Under the pieces are notes generated by a model. The model had not been told where the DNA came from, did not search any database, and worked only from the letters and a program-made list of their open reading frames with translations. Below, one piece after another: positions 19,175-27,802 of a stretch of DNA of 64,000 nucleotides. The DNA comes from Pelomonas sp. Root405 (lineage in GTDB: Bacteria; Pseudomonadota; Gammaproteobacteria; Burkholderiales; Burkholderiaceae_C). Positions within the stretch are counted from its first letter, which is position 1. Every line of letters starts with the position of its first letter. Location of the stretch: positions 62,001-126,000 of the forward strand of contig NZ_LMDU01000013.1 in the NCBI RefSeq assembly GCF_001425165.1. Direction: 5' to 3'. The translations under genes were made by a program, and so were the position numbers.

Positions 19175-20558
19175 GGGCGTGAATGTAGGCCTTGACCTGG
19201 TCCACATCGGCTGGCATCTGCTTGACGCGCTTCGATCTTTGCTCGATGCCTTCCAGGCCCGCGGGCCGCGGGGGCTCGATGCCCAGCGCCTCGTGGATGG
19301 TGGCGGCAAACTTGGCCGGCAGAGCCGTCTCCAGCACCAGCATGGTCACGCCAGGCTCGCGTTTTTCGAGCGCCACCTTGAGGCCGTCGGCGGTGTGCGG
19401 GTCGATGATGACGCCGTGCTCGGCATGGCAACGGCGGATCGTCGCGATACGGTCGGCATGCGTGCTGCGACCGGAGACAAAGCCGAAGCCCCCAATGTCG
19501 GCATGCTCGCTGGCATCGAGCTGGAACTGCTTCTCGCCGAAGTGCTGCTTCACCCGCGCGCCGTCGCGCCCCAGCAGATCGAAGACGAAGCGCTCGAAGT
19601 TGCTGGCCTTGGAAATGTCCATCGACGGGCTTGACGTCTCATGCGTATCCGCCGTGCCGCGCGGTCGGTAGGCGCCGGTGCGGAAGAACTCGTCGAGCAC
19701 GTCGTTCTCGTTGGTCGCGACGACCAGCTTGGCGATGGGCAAGCCCATCTGGCGCGCGACATGGCCGGCGCAGACATTGCCGAAGTTGCCCGACGGCACC
19801 GTGAAGCTGACCTTCTCGGCGTTGGTCTTGGTGGCGTAGAAGTAGCCGGCGAAGTAGTAGACGACCTGGGCCAGCAGCCGCGCCCAGTTGATGGAATTGA
19901 CGGTGCCGATGCGGTGCTCGCGCTTGAACGCGAGATCGTTGGAGACCGCCTTGACGATGTCCTGGCAGTCGTCGAACACGCCGTCGACGGCGATGTTGTG
20001 GATGTTCTCGTCCTGCAGACTGAACATTTGCGCCTGCTGGAACGGGCTCATGCGACCTTGCGGGCTGAGCATGAAGACGTTGACGCCCGTTTTGCCGCGC
20101 ATCGCGTATTCGGCCGCGCTGCCGGTATCGCCCGAGGTGGCACCAAGGATGTTGAGCGTCTCGCCGCGGCGGCCGAGTTCGTACTCGAACAGGGCTCCGA
20201 GCAGTTGCATCGCCATGTCCTTGAAGGCCAGCGTCGGGCCGTTGGACAGGCCTTGCAGCGCAATGCCATCGCCGAGCCACGTGAGCGGCGTGACCTGCTC
20301 GGTGCCGAAGACTTCGGCCGTGTAGACCTTGCGCGTGATCGCACGCAGGTCGTCGGCGGGGATGTCGTCGATGTAGAGCGACAGGATCTCGAAAGCGAGG
20401 TCGGCGTAAGCCAGGCCGCGCCAGCGCGCCAGCGTGGCCGCGTCAACGCGCGGATAGGACTTGGGCAGGTAGAGACCGCCGTCGGGGGCGAGGCCTTCGA
20501 GCAGGATGTCGGAGAAGCCGCGCTCGGTCTGGTCACCGCGGGTGGAGATGTACTTCAT
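19167..20558 (-). CDS. thrC: Threonine synthase
   Basis: A 463-residue PLP enzyme converting O-phosphohomoserine to threonine, in the longer form found in Proteobacteria. The PLP lysine lies in PTLAFKDMAMQLL and the phosphate-binding region in GATSGDTGSAAEYA; FTVPSGNFGNVCAGHVA is also typical. One base separates it from hom upstream, and it overlaps moeA downstream. Together with hom it covers two steps of the aspartate-to-threonine route, so co-regulation is expected. Confidence 0.97.
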   Translation of the reverse strand: MKYISTRGDQTERGFSDILLEGLAPDGGLYLPKSYPRVDAATLARWRGLAYADLAFEILSLYIDDIPADDLRAITRKVYTAEVFGTEQVTPLTWLGDGIALQGLSNGPTLAFKDMAMQLLGALFEYELGRRGETLNILGATSGDTGSAAEYAMRGKTGVNVFMLSPQGRMSPFQQAQMFSLQDENIHNIAVDGVFDDCQDIVKAVSNDLAFKREHRIGTVNSINWARLLAQVVYYFAGYFYATKTNAEKVSFTVPSGNFGNVCAGHVARQMGLPIAKLVVATNENDVLDEFFRTGAYRPRGTADTHETSSPSMDISKASNFERFVFDLLGRDGARVKQHFGEKQFQLDASEHADIGGFGFVSGRSTHADRIATIRRCHAEHGVIIDPHTADGLKVALEKREPGVTMLVLETALPAKFAATIHEALGIEPPRPAGLEGIEQRSKRVKQMPADVDQVKAYIHAHV

Positions 20559-20559
20559 G

Positions 20560-21879
20560 TCAGGCCAGTTCTTCCTTGCGCAGCTTGACGATTGGAGCCA
20601 GCACTGTGGGCAGGCCCTGCATCTTGGCCAGCGCCTCGTTCATGCGGCCCTCGACCGTGTCGTGCGTCAGGATGATGAGGTCGGTCTGGCGCTCGCCTTC
20701 CGCGGACTCACGCTGAAGCACGGCGTCGATGGAGATGTCGTGCTCAGCCAGGATGGTCGTGATGCGCGACAGCACGCCGGCCTGGTCGGCCACGACCAGG
20801 CGCAGGTAGAAGGCGGTTTGCACGTCGGCCATCGGCAGGATGGGCGTGTTGCTCATCGCATCGGGCTGGAAGGCCAGGTGGGGCACGCGGTGATCCGGGT
20901 CGGCGGTGTGCAGGCGGGTGACGTCGACCAGGTCGGCGACGACGGCCGAGGCGGTCGGCTCCGCACCGGCGCCCTTGCCGTAGTACAGCGTCGTGCCCAC
21001 GGCATCGGCCTGCACGACGACGGCGTTCATCGCGCCTTCGACGTTGGCGATCAGGCGGGTCGACGGGATCAGCGTCGGGTGCACGCGCAGCTCGATGCCG
21101 TTGTCACGACGACGGGTGATGCCGAGCAGCTTGATGCGGTAGCCGAGCTGCTCGGCGTACTTGATATCGGTGGCCTGCAAGGCGCTGATGCCTTCGACGT
21201 GGGCCTTGTCGAACTGCACCGGCACGCCGAAGGCGATGGCGCTCATGATGGTCAGCTTGTGGGCCGCGTCGACGCCTTCGATGTCGAAGGTCGGGTCGCT
21301 CTCGGCATAGCCCAGGCGCTGGGCTTCCTTCAGCACGACGCCGAAGTCCAGGCCCTTGCCGCGCATTTCCGACAGGATGAAGTTGGTCGTGCCGTTGATG
21401 ATGCCGGCGATCCACTCGATGCGGTTGGCCGTCAGGCCTTCGCGCAGCGCCTTGATGATGGGGATGCCGCCGGCCACCGCGCCCTCGAAGGCGACGACGA
21501 CGCCCTTTTCGCGCGCCGCTTCGAAGATCTCGGTGCCATGCAGGGCGAGCAGGGCCTTGTTGGCGGTGACGACATGCTTGCCGTTGGCAATCGCCTTCAG
21601 CACCAGCGAGCGCGCCGGCTCGATGCCGCCGATCAGCTCGACGACGATGTCGATGTCCGGGTTGTCGACGAGCTGCTGCGGGTCCCCGATGCAGGGCACG
21701 CCGTCGCCAACTTGTGCCTGGTAGGCCTTGGCGCGCTCGGCACTGCGCGCGGCGACCATCGCAATCTCGATGCCCCGGCCAGCACGGCCGCGAATCTCGG
21801 CCTGGTTGCGCTGCAAGACGTGGAAGGTGCCGGCACCGACGGTGCCGAGGCCGATCAGGCCAACTTGAATCGCTTTCAT
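20560..21879 (-). CDS. hom: Homoserine dehydrogenase
   Basis: A 439-residue monofunctional enzyme reducing aspartate semialdehyde to homoserine. An N-terminal Rossmann domain (VGLIGLGTVGAGTFHVL) is followed by the catalytic domain with AGIINGTTNFILSEM and GYAESDPTFDIEGVDAAHK. A C-terminal ACT domain (about residues 355-430, beginning LRLVVADQAGVLSRITTIL) suggests threonine feedback control. It lies 18 bases after alaA and one base before thrC. Homoserine feeds threonine directly and methionine, hence SAM, indirectly; that gives a metabolic link to speD at the operon end. Confidence 0.97.
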   Translation of the reverse strand: MKAIQVGLIGLGTVGAGTFHVLQRNQAEIRGRAGRGIEIAMVAARSAERAKAYQAQVGDGVPCIGDPQQLVDNPDIDIVVELIGGIEPARSLVLKAIANGKHVVTANKALLALHGTEIFEAAREKGVVVAFEGAVAGGIPIIKALREGLTANRIEWIAGIINGTTNFILSEMRGKGLDFGVVLKEAQRLGYAESDPTFDIEGVDAAHKLTIMSAIAFGVPVQFDKAHVEGISALQATDIKYAEQLGYRIKLLGITRRRDNGIELRVHPTLIPSTRLIANVEGAMNAVVVQADAVGTTLYYGKGAGAEPTASAVVADLVDVTRLHTADPDHRVPHLAFQPDAMSNTPILPMADVQTAFYLRLVVADQAGVLSRITTILAEHDISIDAVLQRESAEGERQTDLIILTHDTVEGRMNEALAKMQGLPTVLAPIVKLRKEELA

Positions 21880-21897
21880 TGCAGGGCTCTCAGGACT

Positions 21898-23124
21898 TCA
21901 GGAAGAGTGACGGCGGCGGTAGCCCGCCAGGAAACGGTCGATGCGGCCGACGGCCTCGCGGAGGTCGTCGACGTTGGGCAGGAAGACAAGACGGAAGTGA
22001 TCGTGCTCGGGCCAGTTGAAGCCGGTGCCTTGCACGATCAGCACCTTCTCCTCGGCCAACAACTCGTAGGCGAACTGCTGGTCGTCGGCAACCGGATAGA
22101 TCTTGGGGTCAAGGCGCGGGAACATGTAGAGGGCCGCCTTCGGTTTGACCACGCTGACGCCGGGGATCTGTGTCAGCAGCTCGTAGGCCAGGTCGCGCTG
22201 ACGGCACAGGCGGCCGGTGGGCGCCACAAGGTCGGCAATGCTCTGGTAGCCGCCCAGGGCGGTCTGGATCGCCAATTGACCCGGCGTGTTCGAGCACAGG
22301 CGCAGCGAGGCGAGCATGTTCAGGCCCTCGATGTAGTCGCGGGCGTGGCGCTTCTCGCCGCTGACCACCATCCATCCGGCGCGGTAGCCGCAGGCGCGGT
22401 AGTTCTTCGACAGGCCGTTGAAGGTCACGAACAGCACGTCGTCGGCCAGGCTCGCCATGCTGGTGTGGGTCGCGCCGTCGTAGAGTGTCTTGTCGTAGAT
22501 CTCGTCGGCAAAGACGACGAGCTGGTGGCGCCGGGCCAGTTCGATGATGCCCAGCAGCAGGTCGTCCGGATACAGCGCGCCGGTCGGGTTGTTGGGGTTG
22601 CAGACCATGATGCCGCGGGTCCGCGGGCTGATCTTGGCCTCGATGTCGGCCAGGTCAGGCAGCCAGCCGGCGCCCTCGTCGCAGCGGTAGTGCACCGGGC
22701 GTCCGCCGGACAGGCCGACGACGGCGGTATAGAGCGGGAAGTCCGGCGCCGGGATGAGGATCTCGTCGCCGTCGTTGAGCAGCGCGTTGATCGACATCTG
22801 GATCAGCTCGGACGCGCCATTGCCCAGGTAGACGTCGTCGACCGTGACGCCCTTGACACCCTTCTGCTGCGTGTAGTGCACCACCGCCTTGCGCGGCGCA
22901 AACAGGCCCTTGCTGTCGGTGTAGCCCCCGGCGTCGGCGAGGTTGCGGATCATGTCCTGCACGATCTCGTCCGGCGGCGTCAGGCCGAACACCGCCGTGT
23001 TGCCGATGTTGAGCTTGATGATCTTGTGGCCCTCTTCCTCCATCTGGCGCGCCTTGTCCAGCACGGGGCCGCGGATGTCATAGCTGACGCTGGCGAGCTT
23101 GCTGGACTTGGCGATGGGCTTCAA
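21898..23124 (-). CDS. alaA: Alanine aminotransferase AlaA-like (class I PLP)
   Basis: A 408-residue class I/II aminotransferase close to glutamate-pyruvate aminotransferase AlaA in its N-terminus (SYDIRGPVLDKARQMEEEG) and LNIGNTAVFGL. The PLP lysine lies in FNGLSKNYRACGYRAGWMV, and NPNNPTGALY is the cofactor-phosphate region. The start is TTG at 23124 with GGAG eight bases upstream; no ATG gives the conserved N-terminus. It is the first gene of the alaA-hom-thrC operon, an arrangement recalled as common in Burkholderiales. Confidence 0.93.
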   Translation of the reverse strand: MKPIAKSSKLASVSYDIRGPVLDKARQMEEEGHKIIKLNIGNTAVFGLTPPDEIVQDMIRNLADAGGYTDSKGLFAPRKAVVHYTQQKGVKGVTVDDVYLGNGASELIQMSINALLNDGDEILIPAPDFPLYTAVVGLSGGRPVHYRCDEGAGWLPDLADIEAKISPRTRGIMVCNPNNPTGALYPDDLLLGIIELARRHQLVVFADEIYDKTLYDGATHTSMASLADDVLFVTFNGLSKNYRACGYRAGWMVVSGEKRHARDYIEGLNMLASLRLCSNTPGQLAIQTALGGYQSIADLVAPTGRLCRQRDLAYELLTQIPGVSVVKPKAALYMFPRLDPKIYPVADDQQFAYELLAEEKVLIVQGTGFNWPEHDHFRLVFLPNVDDLREAVGRIDRFLAGYRRRHSS

Positions 23125-23267
23125 AAGGGGCTCCGGCGCAGCGGCAGCTGCAGTGAAAACAGGGGCGAAACGGGGGAAAGCGGGGAGCCTGGGAGTTTAA
23201 GCAAGGGCCGGGCACGCGCCCTGCCGATCTGCGCGACACTCGCGCCCGTCTTTCTGCCCTCTCACCG

Positions 23268-23642
23268 ATGAAGTTCCAGCTCGACGAGCCGCAAGGCGGC
23301 AACAGCATTTCCCGCCATGACGCCCAGGGCGTCTGGGTCAATGGCCAGCCGCACACGGCCAGCGTCCTCGTGCCCTGGAAGGGCGATGTCCTCGCCTGGC
23401 CGCCTTCGCGCTTCGAGGAACTCACAGCCGCGCATTTCGAAGCAATCAAGGCGCTGAACCCGGAGCTGGTGGTCTTTGGCAGCGGCGCCAAGCTGCGCTT
23501 TCCGAGCCCTGCGCTGTGGCGCGGGCTGGTCGAGACACGCATCGGTTTCGAGGTCATGGACCTCGCTGCCGCCTGTCGGACCTACAACGTGCTGGCCAGC
23601 GAAGGTCGCAACGTCTTGGCGGCCTTGCTCATCGAGGGATAA
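23268..23642 (+). CDS. Mth938-like domain protein (DUF498)
   Basis: A 124-residue protein of the Mth938/DUF498 family, small beta/alpha folds related to the assembly factor NDUFAF3. Conserved features include ISRHDAQGVWVNGQPHTASV near the N-terminus, LNPELVVFGSGAKLRFP in the middle and the ending MDLAAACRTYNVLASEGRNV. In bacteria the role is unsettled. It is divergent from alaA (143-base gap) and precedes bcp. Confidence 0.88.
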   Translation: MKFQLDEPQGGNSISRHDAQGVWVNGQPHTASVLVPWKGDVLAWPPSRFEELTAAHFEAIKALNPELVVFGSGAKLRFPSPALWRGLVETRIGFEVMDLAAACRTYNVLASEGRNVLAALLIEG

Positions 23643-23673
23643 GCTACTCGGCCCGGAAAGCGGGGCGAGGCTT

Positions 23674-23679
23674 TATAAT
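23674..23679 (+). promoter_or_regulatory. Candidate sigma-70 -10 box before bcp
   Basis: A perfect TATAAT in an AT-rich patch, unusual for this high-GC window, lies 95 bases before the bcp start and 32 bases after the Mth938 stop. No good -35 hexamer is seen 16-18 bases upstream, so the promoter may be weak or need an activator. Confidence 0.4.
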
Positions 23680-23773
23680 TGCTGGCTATTGCCTGCGGGC
23701 GCCCGCGTGAATTGCTGCACAAACAGCGCGCACGACCCGGGGACCCCGTGAGCCCAACTTGCCGCACCCTCCA

Positions 23774-24253
23774 ATGACGCCTGCGCTCAACAAACCTCTG
23801 CCGGAAATTGAGGCTCAAGCCACCGGTGGCGTGAAGTTCACCGGCAATGCCTTTCTGGGCAAGTCGGTCGTGTTGTACTTTTATCCGAAAGACAACACGC
23901 CGGGTTGTACCACTGAGGCGATGCAATTCCGCGACCGCCACAAGGACTTCGTAAAAGCTGGTGCCGTCGTGTTCGGTGTCTCGCGCGACAACATGGTCTC
24001 CCATGACAAGTTCAAGCAGGCGCTGGAGCTGCCCTTCGAGCTGATCGCCGATACCGAAGAAAAGCTCTGTCACATGTTCGGCGTCGTCAAGAACAAGATC
24101 ATGTACGGCAAGAAGGTCAAGGGCATCGAGCGCTCGACCTTCCTGATCGCACCGAATGGCATCCTGGTGGGCGAATGGCGCGGCATCAAGGTCGCCGGCC
24201 ACGTCGATGAAGTGCTGAAGGCCGTCAAAGGCCTGAAGAAGGAAGCCGCTTAA
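23774..24253 (+). CDS. bcp: Thioredoxin-dependent peroxiredoxin (Bcp/PrxQ)
   Basis: A 159-residue peroxiredoxin reducing hydrogen and organic peroxides. The peroxidatic Cys is in DNTPGCTTEA. The second Cys five residues later that many Bcp proteins have is absent (a Met region follows); instead Cys occurs in EEKLCHMFGV, which fits the subgroup whose resolving Cys lies in helix 3. The ATG at 23774 (MTPALNKPLPEIEAQ) fits the family; an earlier TTG at 23759 is possible. A strong terminator follows. Confidence 0.95.
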   Translation: MTPALNKPLPEIEAQATGGVKFTGNAFLGKSVVLYFYPKDNTPGCTTEAMQFRDRHKDFVKAGAVVFGVSRDNMVSHDKFKQALELPFELIADTEEKLCHMFGVVKNKIMYGKKVKGIERSTFLIAPNGILVGEWRGIKVAGHVDEVLKAVKGLKKEAA

Positions 24254-24338
24254 ACAGCGTTGTTCTCCGACATCGCGGGCTACCGCGGCATGTGCATAAT
24301 CAGTTCATGCCCCGGGTCGAATCCATGCCTCAGACTTC

Positions 24339-24368
24339 AAAAGCCGCGCTCATCTTGCGCGGCTTTTT
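24339..24368 (+). terminator. Rho-independent terminator after bcp
   Basis: An 11-base stem AAAAGCCGCGC (24339-24349) pairs with GCGCGGCTTTT (24357-24367) around a 7-base loop and is followed by further T. It ends bcp transcription about 90 bases after the stop and precedes phoH. Confidence 0.9.
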
Positions 24369-24420
24369 GCTTTCTGACGCCGGGATGTCGTGGGGCCCAC
24401 CCCCTGCCGCCTAGCCGTCA

Positions 24421-26091
24421 ATGCCACTGCCCAAGCCCCCTGCACAACGCGCCAGCCGCCTCGAAGCCTCCGACTACTCGGTCACACTGACCCCCAGCAA
24501 AACCACCGCCCGGCCCGCGACGCCTGCGAGCGTCGCACCCGCCGCTGCGCCGGTGGCGGCTCCGACAGCCGAAGTGCTGCGCCTCCCCACCCCATCGGCA
24601 CCGCCCGCTGCCGGCAAGCAAGGCGCTGCTGGCAGGTCCGCTGCCAAGGCACCAGCAACGGCGCCCAAACGCAGCCGCAGCAAGGCGGCCGGCGCACCCA
24701 AGCTTTTCGTCCTCGACACCAATGTGTTGATGCACGATCCGATGTCGCTGTTCCGCTTCGAGGAGCACGACATCTTCCTGCCCATGATCACGCTCGAGGA
24801 GCTGGACGGGCACAAGAAGGGCATGACCGAGGTCGCGCGCAACGTGCGCCAAGTCAGCCGTGAGCTGGACCAGCTCGCCGCCAGCCTGAAGAGCAGCGGC
24901 ATCGAAGAGATGGCCAAGGGCCTGTCACTGGCCAGCACTGGCCACCGCGAGGCCGAGGGCAAGCTGTTCTTCCAGACGGAGCTGATCGACGCGCCGCTGC
25001 CCCAGGGCTTGCCCCAGGGCAAGGCCGACAACCAGATCCTCGGCGTCGTCCAGGCGCTGAAGGAGCGCCATACGGGCCGCGAAGTCGTGCTGGTGTCCAA
25101 GGACATCAACATGCGCATCAAGGCCCGCGCTTTGGGCTTGCCGGCAGAGGACTACCGCAACGACAAGACGCTGGAAGACTCCGACCTGCTCTACACCGGG
25201 GTGCAGGGCCTGCCGAGCGACTTCTGGGAGCGCCATGGCAAGACCATGGAAAGCTGGCAACAGGGCGGCACGACCTTCTACCGCATCAGCGGGCCGCTGG
25301 TGCCGACGCTGCTCATCAACGAGCTGGTCTACCTGGAAGCGCCCGGCGCCACGCCCCTCTATGCCAAGGTGACCGAAATCACCGGCAAGACTGCCGTGCT
25401 GCGGACGCTCAAGGACTACGCCCACCAGAAGCACGCCGTCTGGGGCGTGACCGCCCGCAACCGCGAGCAGAACTTCGCGCTGAATCTGCTGATGGACCCA
25501 GAGTGCGACTTCATCACGCTGACCGGCACGGCCGGCACCGGCAAGACACTGATGACGCTGGCCGCCGCGCTGAGCCAGGTCTTCGATGACCGCCGTTACA
25601 GCGAGATCATCGTCACCCGCGTGACCGTGCCGGTCGGCGAGGACATCGGCTTCCTGCCCGGCACGGAGGAAGAGAAGATGGGACCGTGGATGGGCGCCCT
25701 GGACGACAACCTCGAAGTGCTGGCCAAGGGCGGCTCCACCGCTGGTGAATGGGGGCGCGCCGCCACCAATGACCTGGTGCGCAGCAAGATCAAGATTAAG
25801 AGCCTGAACTTCATGCGCGGGCGCACGTTCCTGAACAAATTCGTCATCATCGACGAGGCCCAGAACCTGACGCCCAAGCAGATGAAGACGCTAATCACCC
25901 GCGCCGGCCCGGGCACCAAGATCGTCTGCCTGGGCAACCTGGCGCAAATCGACACGCCCTACCTGACCGAAGGCAGCTCGGGCCTGACCTTTGCGGTCGA
26001 CCGCTTCAAGGGCTGGGCCCACAGCGGGCATGTGACGTTGGCGCGCGGCGAACGCTCGAGGCTGGCGGACTTCGCCTCTGAAGTGCTCTGA
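24421..26091 (+). CDS. phoH: PhoH family protein with N-terminal PIN domain
   Basis: A 556-residue PIN-PhoH (PhoH2-type) ATPase, a class linked to RNA unwinding and cleavage. An Ala/Pro-rich low-complexity leader (1-94) precedes a PIN nuclease domain (about 95-240: FVLDTNVLMHDP, ITLEELDGHKKG, and LVSKDINMRIKARA) with its acidic metal ligands intact. The PhoH helicase-like domain follows, with Walker A GTAGTGKT (about 369-376) and Walker B FVIIDEAQNLTPKQM. No phosphate-box was recognised upstream. It is monocistronic, bounded by terminators at both ends. Confidence 0.95.
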   Translation: MPLPKPPAQRASRLEASDYSVTLTPSKTTARPATPASVAPAAAPVAAPTAEVLRLPTPSAPPAAGKQGAAGRSAAKAPATAPKRSRSKAAGAPKLFVLDTNVLMHDPMSLFRFEEHDIFLPMITLEELDGHKKGMTEVARNVRQVSRELDQLAASLKSSGIEEMAKGLSLASTGHREAEGKLFFQTELIDAPLPQGLPQGKADNQILGVVQALKERHTGREVVLVSKDINMRIKARALGLPAEDYRNDKTLEDSDLLYTGVQGLPSDFWERHGKTMESWQQGGTTFYRISGPLVPTLLINELVYLEAPGATPLYAKVTEITGKTAVLRTLKDYAHQKHAVWGVTARNREQNFALNLLMDPECDFITLTGTAGTGKTLMTLAAALSQVFDDRRYSEIIVTRVTVPVGEDIGFLPGTEEEKMGPWMGALDDNLEVLAKGGSTAGEWGRAATNDLVRSKIKIKSLNFMRGRTFLNKFVIIDEAQNLTPKQMKTLITRAGPGTKIVCLGNLAQIDTPYLTEGSSGLTFAVDRFKGWAHSGHVTLARGERSRLADFASEVL

Positions 26092-26113
26092 GGCAACCCT
26101 TTTCCGTCCCTGC

Positions 26114-26136
26114 ACGGCCTCTCACGGGGCCGTTTT
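26114..26136 (+). terminator. Rho-independent terminator after phoH
   Basis: ACGGCC (26114-26119) pairs with GGCCGT (26128-26133) around an 8-base loop and is followed by TTT, 23 bases after the phoH stop. The distal arm lies in the first copy of a 33-base tandem duplication. Confidence 0.7.
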
Positions 26137-26187
26137 GCTTTCAGCGGTTCAGCATCACGGGGCCGTCTTGCTTTCAGCGGTTCAGCA
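26122..26187. repeat. 33-base tandem duplication at the yidB-like 3' end
   Basis: Bases 26122-26154 and 26155-26187 are identical except for one T/C difference at 26134/26167. The right copy covers the last codons and stop of the minus-strand yidB-like gene; the left copy lies just downstream and contains half of the phoH terminator stem. The high identity suggests a recent slippage event. Confidence 0.9.
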
Positions 26188-26608
26188 GCCCGCCCAGCAT
26201 GCCAGCCAGATCGCCGAGGCCGCTCGCGCCAAGCTCAGCGGGCAACTGGCCGTTCGGCGTCAGCCTGTCCACGATCTGCGGTAGCCACTGGCTGAGCTGA
26301 TCGCCAGCCTCGGCGGGCGACACCCCCGCCTGTTGCGCCAGTTGCCCAAGCAGACCGCCGGCACCGCCAAGTGCGCCACTCAGTTGATCCCCAGAGACCG
26401 GTTGGTTGGCGCCGGTCGAGATCCAGCTCTGCACTTGGTTGCCCAGGCCGCCGGCCTGCAGTTGCTGCAGCAGACCCGCCAAGCCGCCTTGCAGCGAACC
26501 GTTGGCCAGCAGGCCAGAAATCAACGCCACCCAATCCTGGCCGCCGCCGCTTGCCTGGCGACCCAGGCCCTGGGTTGCGGCGCCGAGCAGGTTGTCGAGA
26601 AGTCCCAT
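26174..26608 (-). CDS. YidB-like protein (DUF937 family)
   Basis: A 144-residue Gly/Leu/Gln-rich protein of the YidB/DUF937 type. It begins MGLLDNLLGAATQGLG, has repeated GGLAGLLQQLQAGGLGNQV-like segments and ends LGDLAGMLGGLLNR. The domain is small and helical with no membrane helix; its function is not established. The ATG at 26608 has GGAGA upstream, and the longer frame to 26689 lacks a plausible N-terminus. It is convergent with phoH across the tandem duplication. Confidence 0.85.
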   Translation of the reverse strand: MGLLDNLLGAATQGLGRQASGGGQDWVALISGLLANGSLQGGLAGLLQQLQAGGLGNQVQSWISTGANQPVSGDQLSGALGGAGGLLGQLAQQAGVSPAEAGDQLSQWLPQIVDRLTPNGQLPAELGASGLGDLAGMLGGLLNR

Positions 26609-26775
26609 TGCAATCTCCGGTGATGTGACTCGCGCCACACGGTCGCCGCCCGAGTGGGCGCCGTGCGACAGTCTAGATCCCGACCGCATGGCACGGGCGA
26701 ATGGTCACGGCTGGAACATGAGAGCGCTATCAACGACACTCTCGCGCCCATACCTTCGCTTCGTCCTTCACGACC

Positions 26776-27756
26776 ATGATCTACCGTCCGCTCGGCCGCA
26801 CCGGCTGGAATATCTCCGCAATCGGCTTTGGCGCCTGGGCCATTGGCGGCACCTGGGGCAACACCGACGACACGGCCGCCATGGCCGCGCTGCACCGGGC
26901 GCTGGACCGCGGCGTGAACTTCTTCGACACCGCCGACGTTTACGGCGACGGCCACAGCGAGCGCCTGCTGGCCCGCCTGCGCCGCGAGCGCCCCAACGAC
27001 GCCTTCTATGTCGCGACCAAGGCCGGTCGGCGGCTCAGCCCGCATGCCGCCGAGGGCTATCGCGATCTGCGCCCCTTCATCGAGCGCAGCCTGCAAAACC
27101 TCGAAACCGAGGCCATCGACTTGCTGCAGCTGCACTGCCCGCCCAGCGCCGTCTACGGCATGCCCGAAGTGTTCGGCGCGCTGGACGACCTCGTGCGCGA
27201 AGGCAAGCTGCGCCACTACGGCGTCAGCGTCGAGCGCATCGACGAAGCCATGGCGGCGCTGAAGTTCCCGGGCGTTCAGTCGGTGCAGATCATCTACAAC
27301 CTGTTCCGCCAACGTCCCGCCGAAGTCTTCCTGCCCGCAGCGCAGGCCGCGCAGGTCGGCGTGCTGGCGCGGCTGCCTTTGTCCAGCGGCATGCTCAGCG
27401 GCAAGTTCACGCGCGAAAGCAGCTTCGGCAGCGACGACCACCGCGGCTTCAACCGACAAGGCGAGGCCTTCGACAAGGGCGAGACCTTCTCTGGCGTCGA
27501 CTTCGAGCAGGGCCTGGCCGCCGTCGAGGAGCTGCGCGCGCTGCTGCCGTCTGGCGTGAGCATGGCCCGCCTTGCATTGCGCTGGATCCTGATGAACGAC
27601 GGCATCACCACGGCCATTCCGGGCGGGCGCACGCCCGCGCAGGTGGACGAGAACGTCAGTGCTGCCGACCTGGCTGCCCTGCCCGCGCCGTTGATGGCCT
27701 CGCTGGCCGATGTCTACCAGCGCCGCATCGCGCCGCAGGTGCACCACCTCTGGTAA
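26776..27756 (+). CDS. Aldo/keto reductase
   Basis: A 326-residue NADPH-dependent oxidoreductase with the (beta/alpha)8 fold. It begins MIYRPLGRTGWNISAIGFG. The catalytic tetrad is visible: Asp and Tyr in FFDTADVYGDGHSE, Lys in YVATKAG and His in LLQLHCPP. The cofactor segment near the C-terminus reads LRWILMNDGITTAIPGGRTP. It resembles the YajO/Tas subgroup. The physiological carbonyl substrate is unknown. Confidence 0.93.
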   Translation: MIYRPLGRTGWNISAIGFGAWAIGGTWGNTDDTAAMAALHRALDRGVNFFDTADVYGDGHSERLLARLRRERPNDAFYVATKAGRRLSPHAAEGYRDLRPFIERSLQNLETEAIDLLQLHCPPSAVYGMPEVFGALDDLVREGKLRHYGVSVERIDEAMAALKFPGVQSVQIIYNLFRQRPAEVFLPAAQAAQVGVLARLPLSSGMLSGKFTRESSFGSDDHRGFNRQGEAFDKGETFSGVDFEQGLAAVEELRALLPSGVSMARLALRWILMNDGITTAIPGGRTPAQVDENVSAADLAALPAPLMASLADVYQRRIAPQVHHLW

Positions 27757-27802
27757 GACGCTGCTGCCAGACACTGGCATTTTTCCCAGTGACAATCCGG
27801 GC

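Noticed and set aside
20506-23271. 921-codon + strand open frame over thrC, hom and alaA
   Set aside because: Antisense shadow of three well-recognised minus-strand enzymes; repetitive Val/Asp/Ala composition and no domain.
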